Source: Bacteroidota bacterium
GTDB taxonomy: Bacteria > Bacteroidota > Bacteroidia > Bacteroidales > NBLH01
Direction: 5' to 3'
DNA length: 64,000 nt
Assembly (NCBI GenBank): GCA_025361565.1
Contig: JANYKN010000175.1
Span: 85,078 to 149,077, forward strand
In this document: piece after piece, positions 16,610 through 23,247 of the stretch
Layout of the letters: each line of letters opens with the position of its first letter
Numbering within the stretch: the first letter of the stretch is position 1
The notes under the pieces: model-generated
The model's database searches: none
What the model was told of the DNA's origin: nothing
The model's input: only the letters and a program-made list of their open reading frames with translations
Position numbers and translations under genes: made by a program

Positions 16610-17074
16610 TCATTTTTCGCTTGTCAATTCAACTAAAAATTGTTCAAATAAATCTAAATCTTTATTTAATTCAGCGGAATGTTCATTAATTTTCTTTTGT
16701 ATTAAGCTCAATTCTTCTTTATCTAGTTCATAATCGTATGCATGTCTGACAAAGTGCCTGAATGCCCTCATTTTGTTTAAAAATACGTACGTATTATCAC
16801 TAATTACAGCAGGTCTATGATTTTGTACCTCAATATTCATACGTTTCAAAAGCTCGGAATGATATTTTTGAAGTTCTTGTATCGAATTTTCAAAAGTTTT
16901 TGCAATACGGATAAAAACATCCTCGATTGCAGTATACAATTGTTGGGTTTTAAGCGCAAAAACATACAAGTTTTCGTATTTATGCAAATCCAGATCCTTT
17001 ACTTCATTTGTAAATTTAACAATTGTCCCTTTTTGTTTAACTAAAAAACCCAAAAGTATTTGATATTTTTCCAT
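16610..17074 (-). CDS. hepT: HepT-like HEPN ribonuclease toxin
   Basis: 154 residues, alpha-helical. The RX4HXY signature of HEPN toxins is present as RHFVRHAY (Arg106, His111, Tyr113). In the MntA/HepT system the toxin is an RNase and is inactivated when the cognate nucleotidyltransferase adds AMP to the Tyr of this motif. The mntA-like partner lies directly upstream, 2 bases away, in the usual order for the pair. The pair sits between two truncated wzt copies. Assignment rests on motif and partner; activity is inferred. Confidence 0.85.
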   Translation of the reverse strand: MEKYQILLGFLVKQKGTIVKFTNEVKDLDLHKYENLYVFALKTQQLYTAIEDVFIRIAKTFENSIQELQKYHSELLKRMNIEVQNHRPAVISDNTYVFLNKMRAFRHFVRHAYDYELDKEELSLIQKKINEHSAELNKDLDLFEQFLVELTSEK

Positions 17075-17076
17075 AT

Positions 17077-17424
17077 TTATTGAATTTTTATACCCTTATT
17101 TATTATTTCATCTCCAAAGGAACATTTTTCCAACAATATTAAATCTATTTTTCTATTAAATAATTCTTCTAATTCCAGGTAGATATCCAATCGGCTTCCA
17201 TTAAAATTTCCAATTGCTATATCGACATCTGAATTTTGAGTAAACTGATTTGCTTGCGTAATTGATCCAAAAAGATATAAATTTATATTAGGTTTGTTAT
17301 AAAGAAATTTTTTCAGTACCGAAATGCAATTTTTTAATTCAGAAATCCTTAATTGTTCATTTTGATTCTTGAATTTATCTTTGAGTATTTTTGTTCTATC
17401 TTGTATTGATTTTATTTCTAGCAT
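17077..17424 (-). CDS. mntA: MntA-like minimal nucleotidyltransferase antitoxin
   Basis: 115 residues. The pol-beta-type motif is complete: G53-S54 in FGSITQANQF and SDVDIAIG (Asp66 and Asp68). A third acidic strand (KIDLILLE) follows. It would adenylylate and neutralise the HepT toxin encoded just downstream. Start at 17424 (MLEIKSIQD). A -7-like sequence lies about 36 bases upstream. Confidence 0.85.
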   Translation of the reverse strand: MLEIKSIQDRTKILKDKFKNQNEQLRISELKNCISVLKKFLYNKPNINLYLFGSITQANQFTQNSDVDIAIGNFNGSRLDIYLELEELFNRKIDLILLEKCSFGDEIINKGIKIQ

Positions 17425-17459
17425 CTTTAATTTTTTAAATAAACCTCCATCAGGTTTTA

Positions 17460-17467
17460 CAAATTTA
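17460..17467 (-). promoter_or_regulatory. Possible -7 element of the mntA/hepT cassette
   Basis: TAAATTTG on the minus strand matches TAnnTTTG and stands between the end of the upstream wzt fragment and the mntA start. No well-placed TTG was found. Confidence 0.35.
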
Positions 17468-17501
17468 GTGATTTTATTGATTCTTCTATAGTGGCTGATT
17501 G

Positions 17502-18098
17502 TTAAATAATAATCAGAATATCAACTGCTATAAAGGTTGTTATATCAAAATTAATAATATTATAAAATTTGCTTTTTGTTTCCGATTTATTATTACCAAG
17601 AGCGCCGTTGATAAATAATTTATAGTAGCCAGTTAGTTTAGGATGAGGATTTGATGGGCTCAGCCGATATCTACCTGGTTTGAATAAACTGGCTAAGCGG
17701 CCTTTTACTTTTATGCTGCCCGTGGTAGGGGTGGTAACGCGCGAGAGCAATTTTAGAAGGGTTGATTTTCCTGTTCCGTTTTTACCTATAATTCCTAGTA
17801 TTTCGCCTTGTTTTACTTCGAGGTTTATATCCTTAAGGGCCCAAACGTTGTCGGATTGATTATTATTCGCAAGCTCATGAGATCGCTGCGCTAAGTTGTC
17901 TATTGATGATTGATTATTGAGCTGATTCGTTTGGCCTATCTTTAGGGTTGGGTCTTCCTTGCCACGTAGGTTGTGCCACCAGGCTTCGACACAGCTCAGC
18001 CGGCAGCTTTGAAAGTCGCCACGGAGGGTTTGGGTGCCAACCTGGCCCAGGCGGTACTGTTTGCTTATGTTTTCGAGTTTTATTATGGTATCAGACAT
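17502..18098 (-). pseudogene. wzt: Truncated wzt 5' copy 3
   Basis: Matches intact Wzt residues 1 to about 180 with Walker A as GKNGTGKST, then drifts (LFINGALGNNKSETKSKFYN) and stops before the signature motif. It has the SCRLSCVEA insertion and a degenerate RYRLSPSNP insertion, but not the PVLSWVEA one. Its ATG overlaps the stop of the upstream DUF3368 gene (TAATG), so it can be translated by coupling. Codons deviate increasingly from the consensus toward the 3' end, as expected of a decaying gene. Confidence 0.9.
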
Positions 18099-18580
18099 TA
18101 GCCTAGTTCTTTTTCATCATTCATCAAAAGTATCTCATTTAAAAGTTTCTTTGAAAAGAACCTTTTATGCTTCAACAGTTGATTAAATAACGGTTTTAAA
18201 GTTTTTATTAATCCTTTCTTTTTTGCTAATGTCAAAAGAGCAAGGGTTCCGATGCATTTTATATCCATCAACTCCGCTATACTTCTTGCTTTTTTATCAT
18301 CAATCAATAAAATATTTACTCCCAGTTCAATATATAATTGAATAGCCTCGGTTTCTCCTTTATCGATGCCAGGTATTATTAACTGATTTCCTTTTAGTAT
18401 TTTAACATGTTGATATAAAAAATTAAGCTCTTTGGCATAAGACTTTAATTGAACATGTGAATCCAATTCTTCCCAAACTGCAAGAGGAAGTAAAAAATCA
18501 GGAAATAACTTTTTAAGGATATCTGATTTATTAATAATTATTAACGAAATTAACGGACTAGTATCAGCTATAAGTACCAT
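18098..18580 (-). CDS. DUF3368 PIN-like toxin
   Basis: 160 residues. It begins MVLIADTSPLISL, with the first acidic residue of the PIN fold at Asp6. PLAVWEEL, GIDKGETEAI and LLIDDKKARSIAELM are the conserved segments of the DUF3368 family, and the last holds two Asp residues of the predicted nuclease site. The family is typically encoded with UPF0175 proteins, as here (2 bases between the genes). Expected to be an RNase neutralised by its partner. Function is inferred from family pairing. Confidence 0.83.
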   Translation of the reverse strand: MVLIADTSPLISLIIINKSDILKKLFPDFLLPLAVWEELDSHVQLKSYAKELNFLYQHVKILKGNQLIIPGIDKGETEAIQLYIELGVNILLIDDKKARSIAELMDIKCIGTLALLTLAKKKGLIKTLKPLFNQLLKHKRFFSKKLLNEILLMNDEKELG

Positions 18581-18582
18581 AA

Positions 18583-18849
18583 TTACATGGATTCTATTAT
18601 TTCCAGGTCTTTTTTAATATCATCAATTTCCAGATTTGATATTGGTATATTTAAGCCAGCAAGTATATTTTCAAAATCATACCTATGATATCCGGCAAAA
18701 CTGGCTGCTTTTGCAAGGCTTATTTTATTAAATTGATATAAACTAATAGCTGCCCATAGTTTTATTTCTTTGCTAAATTCCTCTGCCGATTTGTTTAATG
18801 ATACAAGGATATCTGGTTTTATTTCTACATTAAAATATATTGGATTCAT
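18583..18849 (-). CDS. UPF0175 antitoxin
   Basis: 88 residues. EFSKEIKLWAAISLYQFNKI and SLAKAASFAGYHRYDFENIL are the conserved core of UPF0175, a small HTH-like family found upstream of DUF3368 proteins. It would bind DNA and the toxin. The start at 18849 lies about 35 bases downstream of a TAAATTTG element. Confidence 0.83.
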   Translation of the reverse strand: MNPIYFNVEIKPDILVSLNKSAEEFSKEIKLWAAISLYQFNKISLAKAASFAGYHRYDFENILAGLNIPISNLEIDDIKKDLEIIESM

Positions 18850-18883
18850 CTTTTTTTAGTTTTTGTTACCTTTTATTTCAATA

Positions 18884-18891
18884 CAAATTTA
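18884..18891 (-). promoter_or_regulatory. Possible -7 element of the UPF0175/DUF3368 cassette
   Basis: TAAATTTG on the minus strand lies in the short gap between the truncated end of a wzt copy and the antitoxin start. A -33 TTG is not evident. Confidence 0.35.
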
Positions 18892-18900
18892 TGAAAAAAT

Positions 18901-19269
18901 CTAAAGCATTGATTTTCCTGCTTCGTTTTTAGCTATTATACCCAGTATATCGCCTTGTTTAACTTCGAGGTTGATGTCTTTTAGGGCCCAAACGTATTCA
19001 GATTGATTATTATTCGCAAGCTCATGAGATCGCTCCGCTAAGTTGTCTAATGTTGATTGTTTATTGAGTTGATTGGTTTGGCCAATTTTAAGGGTTGGGT
19101 CTTCCTTGCCGCGTAGGTTGTGCCACCAGGCTTCGACTAAGCTCAGCCCTAGTCGTTGAAAGTCACCACGGAGGGTTTGTGTTCCTACCTGTCCAAGGCG
19201 GTACTGCTTGGAAATGTTTGCTTCGACCCAGCTCAGCACAGGTTCGAGTTTGATGATGGTGTTGGACAT
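18901..19269 (-). pseudogene. wzt: Truncated wzt 5' copy 4
   Basis: Matches residues 1 to about 105 of intact Wzt and ends inside Walker A, which is itself altered (AKNEAGKSML for GKNGAGKSTL). It carries the PVLSWVEA and a diverged RLGLSLVEA insertion. The upstream flank (19270-19330) is near-identical to that of copy 5 (20386-20440), so these two units derive from one another. Confidence 0.9.
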
Positions 19270-19374
19270 GCTGGAAATTGGAAATTAGTCATTAGAACTT
19301 TGCTTGTTAACCTGGCTTTTAGCCTTTTGGATTTACTATTTGGCTTTGCCCTGTGCAAGCGATTGTTTTGATAT

Positions 19375-19779
19375 TTACTTGAAAGGATTGATAATCGTTA
19401 GCTTTTTTTCAATAATTTGCTTATGATGCATATCTTCAGTATATAATATTGTGCATTTGTTTTGAAGGGCAGAGGCTATTATGACACTGTCATAATAAGA
19501 GTAACCATACTTTTCTTTGATTTGAATTGCTTCAAGGATTGTTTTTTTGTAAATCAGACCCACATTAAAATTTTGAGTTAGCTTTTCGATATAAATAGAA
19601 ATATCCGTTTTAAGCAAATTTTTCTTATAACAAATGTTGGCAAATTCATTTAAAACTTGTGTCGAAATAACTTTAACACTTAACGTTTGATACAATTCAA
19701 TAGATTTTTGTTGTTTACTTGTCTCATCAGAAAATAGGTATATTAAAATATTGGTATCAAAGAAAAATTTATCTTTCAT
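19375..19779 (-). CDS. PIN-domain ribonuclease toxin
   Basis: 134 residues. The acidic PIN residues are visible: Asp8 (FFFDTNILIY), Glu45 (QVLNEFANIC), Asp97 (YYDSVIIASA) and Asp116 (YTEDM). It is expected to be a VapC-type metal-dependent RNase. The start overlaps the antitoxin stop by 11 bases. It is a paralogue of the toxin at 20496-20903, sharing the C-terminus LTIINPFK. Confidence 0.88.
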   Translation of the reverse strand: MKDKFFFDTNILIYLFSDETSKQQKSIELYQTLSVKVISTQVLNEFANICYKKNLLKTDISIYIEKLTQNFNVGLIYKKTILEAIQIKEKYGYSYYDSVIIASALQNKCTILYTEDMHHKQIIEKKLTIINPFK

Positions 19780-20029
19780 TTGCTTCCTCTCTGTTAAATT
19801 TGAAATTTTCAGGAAGCTTTAATTTATGACTTCCTATAAAATTTAAAAAATCATTATCTGATTTCATGGATGATCGCTTTTCTTCTATGCTGTAATCCAT
19901 CTGAATATCATATTTGAATATTAAATATTCCAGTAAACTTATAAATTCTTTCTCTGCATCTTCATCAAGCTGCTTAAAGAAGATCTGTGGATTTTCTTTA
20001 AATAAATTTATATCGATTAAATGTTGCAT
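19769..20029 (-). CDS. Antitoxin of the PIN toxin at 19375-19779
   Basis: 86 residues, acidic N-terminal half (NLFKENPQIFFKQLDEDAEK) and a basic tail ending NREEANER. It resembles DUF2281-type antitoxins paired with PIN toxins in Bacteroidota. It is a paralogue of 20893-21174. A TAACTTTG element lies about 15 bases before the start, which would give a very short leader. The family name is tentative; the pairing is clear. Confidence 0.75.
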   Translation of the reverse strand: MQHLIDINLFKENPQIFFKQLDEDAEKEFISLLEYLIFKYDIQMDYSIEEKRSSMKSDNDFLNFIGSHKLKLPENFKFNREEANER

Positions 20030-20043
20030 ATCTGTCTTTTTAG

Positions 20044-20051
20044 CAAAGTTA
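20044..20051 (-). promoter_or_regulatory. -7 element of PIN cassette 1
   Basis: TAACTTTG on the minus strand. The surrounding 50 bases (from TGCAATTTG to the start codon) are shared with the second PIN cassette (-7 at 21183-21190), so the promoter travelled with the module. Confidence 0.5.
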
Positions 20052-20252
20052 CAAAGAAATTTTCATCAAATTGCACTCTATAAGCAGATCGATTATTGTT
20101 GATTGACGATTTTGCTTCGCAAGAGAGAAGTTGATGATTGAGTTGGTTTGTTTGCCCTATTTTTAGTGTTGGGTCTTCCTTGCCGCGTATACTGTGCCAC
20201 CAGGCTTCGACACAGCTCAGCCGGCAGCTTTGAAAGTCGCCACGGAGGGTTG

Positions 20253-20296
20253 ACTTCGATCTCTTCGACAGGCTCAGAGACCGAATCAGCCACCAA
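20253..20296. repeat. Longer GC-rich insertion inside wzt copy 5
   Basis: Contains CTTCGACAGGCTCAGAGACC, the same motif class as at 16041-16060 and 28275-28300, flanked by GACTTCGATCT. It keeps the frame open. Confidence 0.7.
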
Positions 20297-20495
20297 ATTC
20301 CTACCTGGCCAAGGCGGTACTGTTTGCTAATGTTTGCTTCGACCCAGCTCAGCACAGGTTCGAGTTTGATGATGGTGTTGGACATGCTGGAAATTGGAAA
20401 TTAGTCATTAGAACTTTGATTGCATTTCTACCTGGATTTTTAGTATTTTGAGTTTTTCTTTTGGCTTGGTCCAAGCAATTGATTGTTTTTGATAT

Positions 20496-20903
20496 TTATT
20501 TAAAAGGATTGATTATGGTTAAAGTTTTTTCAATTATTTGTTGGTGCTGCATATCTTCAGAATACAAAATTGTGCAATTATTTTGAAGGGCTGAAGCAAT
20601 AATGGCACTATCGTAAAATGAACAACCATATTTTTCTTTAATTTGTAATGCTTTTTTAATTGTAGATAATTTAACAAGGGAAATTATAAAAACTTCTGAG
20701 AACTTACTTATGGAAAATAATACATTTTCGGAGCTAAAATCCAATTTTTTAAGGGCAACATTGCAAAATTCATTTACCACTTGCGTAGAAATAAAACTAT
20801 TGTTTTTCTTTTGAATTTTAGTTGCGATAATTTCAGCTTTCCCTGTATTATCTTTCACAAAGTATACCAAAATATTTGTATCAATAAATATTTTAACGCT
20901 CAT
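20496..20903 (-). CDS. PIN-domain ribonuclease toxin
   Basis: 135 residues from the ATG at 20903 (MSVKIFIDTNILVYF). Acidic residues Asp8, Glu45, Asp98 and Asp117 fit a PIN nuclease. A longer frame reaches 20960, but the internal start reproduces the arrangement of the paralogue at 19375-19779 (overlap of 11 bases with the antitoxin stop) and starts exactly at the PIN fold. The C-terminus EKTLTIINPFK is nearly that of the paralogue. Confidence 0.88.
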   Translation of the reverse strand: MSVKIFIDTNILVYFVKDNTGKAEIIATKIQKKNNSFISTQVVNEFCNVALKKLDFSSENVLFSISKFSEVFIISLVKLSTIKKALQIKEKYGCSFYDSAIIASALQNNCTILYSEDMQHQQIIEKTLTIINPFK

Positions 20904-21174
20904 TTGCTTCTTCTCTATTAAATTTGTAATTGGCTGGTAAACCTGTCCGTAAAGAAGCAAAAGCCTTTAAAGCTTCATTTATTGTACTTTCATGCATATG
21001 CTGTGATTCCAAATTATCTATATTATTCTCTGCAACAATACTAATATCATATTTAAAAACAATAAACTGCAAAAAATCTACAATTTCATCTTCAGCTTTT
21101 TTAGGCAGTTGTGAAAAGAAGAGTTCAGGATTCTCTTTAATTAAATTTAAATCAATTGTATACTTCATATTCAC
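20893..21174 (-). CDS. Antitoxin of the PIN toxin at 20496-20903
   Basis: 93 residues. The N-terminus DLNLIKENPELFFSQLPKKA and the end FNREEANER align with the antitoxin at 19769-20029, with a divergent middle. It should neutralise the toxin and autoregulate. A TAACTTTG element lies just upstream. Confidence 0.75.
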   Translation of the reverse strand: MNMKYTIDLNLIKENPELFFSQLPKKAEDEIVDFLQFIVFKYDISIVAENNIDNLESQHMHESTINEALKAFASLRTGLPANYKFNREEANER

Positions 21175-21182
21175 TTTTTTAA

Positions 21183-21190
21183 CAAAGTTA
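21183..21190 (-). promoter_or_regulatory. -7 element of PIN cassette 2
   Basis: TAACTTTG on the minus strand in a flank shared with the first PIN cassette (20044-20051). Confidence 0.5.
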
Positions 21191-21270
21191 CAAAGAAACT
21201 TTCAACAAATTGCATGGCATGCTATTGTTGTAATTTATCAATTGTTGTATTTCTCCGCCTTTTACTTAGA

Positions 21271-21343
21271 GTTTCGAGTTTAATTGGTTGGTTTGGCCAA
21301 TTTTAAGGCTTGGGTCTTCTTTGCTGTGCAAGGTGTGCAACTT
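21271..21343 (-). pseudogene. wzt: Shortest wzt remnant (copy 6)
   Basis: Minus-strand translation gives LHTLHSKEDPSLKIGQTNQL, matching WWHTLRGKEDPTLKIGQSNQ of intact Wzt (about residues 33-52). The first 30 codons are missing. It is the outermost copy and the most decayed; no wzm-like gene lies beyond it. Confidence 0.82.
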
Positions 21344-21428
21344 ATTTTGTCAACCGAATTATATTTTTTGTAAATGAATTAATTCCGATTCTGAGTTTTA
21401 AACTTCCTGTTTTATTTTATTTCCAAAT

Positions 21429-21833
21429 TTATTGAACCAAATCCTCAACCTTTTGTTCTGAATTCTTCTTTAGCAATAAAATAAAAGTTGAAAAAACAAC
21501 AGCGAACAAGCCTAAAGCAATTCCTTGATACAAGGTTCGGACAAAAATAAATTCCGCTACCAAAATGGAGATCCAGAAAGGGATTAAGAAATATATTTTT
21601 AACCGAAGCGGAATATTGGGATTTTTTTCATATTCACCAATTAATTTTGCAAATATTCTTTGTTTGAGAATCCAGGCATACATTTTATCTGAACTCCTTA
21701 AATAAAAATAACCGGTAAGTAATATGAATGGAGTTCCTGGAATACCGGGCATGAAAATACCAATGTAAGCTAGCACGAGACAAATAGTGCCTAAGACAAA
21801 AAAGAAGTATTTCCTTAACCGGATTTTATTCAT
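21429..21833 (-). CDS. DUF454 (YbaN-like) inner-membrane protein
   Basis: 134 residues. It has an early hydrophobic segment, GIFMPGIPGTPFILLTGYFY (the conserved DUF454 motif), SSDKMYAWILKQRIF, and two more hydrophobic helices after residue 85. The family is membrane-located with no established role. It is the last gene of the operon that begins at 27088; its start overlaps the upstream stop by 4 bases. Confidence 0.8.
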   Translation of the reverse strand: MNKIRLRKYFFFVLGTICLVLAYIGIFMPGIPGTPFILLTGYFYLRSSDKMYAWILKQRIFAKLIGEYEKNPNIPLRLKIYFLIPFWISILVAEFIFVRTLYQGIALGLFAVVFSTFILLLKKNSEQKVEDLVQ

Positions 21834-22645
21834 AAAGCAGATTTACAATAATTATGAAATAATTGAATTCGAAATTCATTTAGGCTCGAAATACAACCAG
21901 CATCAATAATTTCAACCAGATTTGGATGGCTTTTATTGATATCGATAAACAATCTATCATAGCCTTGTCCAAGTTTGTTCAATATGTCAACCGTTTCGTG
22001 TGCTTCTCGAATTTTGCGATTGAAAATCCGTTGGAATAACACTTCCGCATCCGCTTTTAAATAATATATTTTATCAGGAAGCTTGACTTCAAACAACTCT
22101 ATTAAATCATTAATTGTTAGTTTTTTATCAATAAAAAACCAGTTGTAAATGAAACCTGCAAACCCCTTAATTGATGCTTCTGATTTATTTATGAAGGATT
22201 TGGGAATTAGCTGAACCAAATATTCCAATTCTTGTTTGTGGTTTAAATCAATTTTGCTCAATAAATTTTTATCTACCAATCCTGAACCTGTTTTTTCAGC
22301 ATAAAACTGCGCATAAACAAGCGTATCGATTAAAGGATGGCGTTCGCAAAACATGGTACTTATTGATGGTTTTGCTTTTAACCCATTAATCTTTTTAAAA
22401 AGTAGCATGGAGCTAAAAATGGCAACTGCTTTAAGCGATGGAACTTTCAATTGATCAGCCAATTGATTAATATAGTTTACAAATTGCGAAGTTTTTTTCA
22501 GCATCAAATCCTCTTGAAGACTATTAATGTCAATGGTTGGCAAATAAACAAATTCAAAATCATTTTCTTTCTTCACTTTTGAAAGTTCATCAAGAATAGT
22601 GCTTTTCCCTGAACCATCAAGTCCTGTTATAAGAACGGTTTTCAT
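21830..22645 (-). CDS. P-loop nucleotide kinase, thymidylate-kinase-like
   Basis: 271 residues. It opens with a Walker A in VLITGLDGSGKSTILDEL. A CERHPLIDTLVYAQF segment resembles the ERH/DR region of dTMP kinases, and LPDKIYYLKADAEVLFQRIF resembles their lid-proximal strand. It is longer than housekeeping Tmk (about 210 residues) and lacks close similarity in the middle, so it probably phosphorylates something other than dTMP. It follows a second kinase of the same fold by 4 bases. Confidence 0.75.
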   Translation of the reverse strand: MKTVLITGLDGSGKSTILDELSKVKKENDFEFVYLPTIDINSLQEDLMLKKTSQFVNYINQLADQLKVPSLKAVAIFSSMLLFKKINGLKAKPSISTMFCERHPLIDTLVYAQFYAEKTGSGLVDKNLLSKIDLNHKQELEYLVQLIPKSFINKSEASIKGFAGFIYNWFFIDKKLTINDLIELFEVKLPDKIYYLKADAEVLFQRIFNRKIREAHETVDILNKLGQGYDRLFIDINKSHPNLVEIIDAGCISSLNEFRIQLFHNYCKSAL

Positions 22646-22649
22646 GGTT

Positions 22650-23246
22650 TCAACCTATTATTTTAAGCGTTTCGGCCAAAGTAAATTCCACATCGATTTG
22701 TGCATCAATCTGATGCCAATTTGTTTTATCAAACCTGCACCATTCTGCCAATGCTCTTTTTTGAAAATCAATAAATGTTGAAACATCAGGCTTTGAAACC
22801 AATCCACATTCATACCTTGAAAAACTTTTTTTCCTTTGAGAAGCTATTTCAACTGGTAAAATAAGTTCTACAACAAGATTAGGCTTAAGAAAAGCGTCCT
22901 GTAAGGAGCAAATCAATTTTTCGTTTGCCCCTAAGGCTTTTTCAGTCGCAAAATATTTATAATAGTAACTATCAATCAGAATTGTGTTTAGTTTGCTTTG
23001 CATGGCGATGTCCAAGGCATATTTTAGACAATGCGATAGAAACAACAATCTCGAATCGGGCGTAAGTGAACAAAGAAAATTATCGATATCCGTTTTCGAT
23101 TTAAATGGAAGCCCTTTTGCTGAACTCGCCATTAAATCCCAAATGCTTGCATGGTAAAAGTCGCCATAATGATTAAGTATCCCTTTTATCAGTGTGCTTT
23201 TACCCGTTCCATCCATTCCGGTTATACAAATCAGTTTTTTATCCAT
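22650..23246 (-). CDS. P-loop nucleotide kinase, thymidylate-kinase-like
   Basis: 198 residues. Walker A is in ICITGMDGTGKSTLIKGIL. LIDSYYYKYFATEKAL and LVVELILPVEIASQRK are in the positions of the dTMP-kinase substrate region and the strand before the lid. Substrate unknown. It is one base from the nucleotidyltransferase-like gene upstream, so the two are co-translated. Two adjacent, only distantly similar kinases suggest two successive or alternative phosphorylations. Confidence 0.75.
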   Translation of the reverse strand: MDKKLICITGMDGTGKSTLIKGILNHYGDFYHASIWDLMASSAKGLPFKSKTDIDNFLCSLTPDSRLLFLSHCLKYALDIAMQSKLNTILIDSYYYKYFATEKALGANEKLICSLQDAFLKPNLVVELILPVEIASQRKKSFSRYECGLVSKPDVSTFIDFQKRALAEWCRFDKTNWHQIDAQIDVEFTLAETLKIIG

Positions 23247-23247
23247 T

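Larger units (their letters stand above)
20017..20385 (-). pseudogene. wzt: Truncated wzt 5' copy 5
   Basis: Homology covers residues 1 to about 65 of Wzt (to NQLNHQ and a little beyond), without Walker A. The open frame then runs through the antitoxin promoter region. It has three insertions: PVLSWVEA, SCRLSCVEA, and a longer one in which WWLIRSLSLSKRSKS replaces part of VGTQTLRG (near 20253-20296). Confidence 0.88.

Noticed and set aside
15941..20385. Truncated wzt frames as real small ATPases
   Set aside because: All lack the signature, Walker B and H-loop regions, several lack or corrupt Walker A, and the ends run into flanking sequence.
13218..21343. Integron-style gene-cassette array rich in toxin-antitoxin modules
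   Set aside because: Cassettes are separated by pieces of wzt rather than by attC-like sites, and no integron integrase is present in the window.
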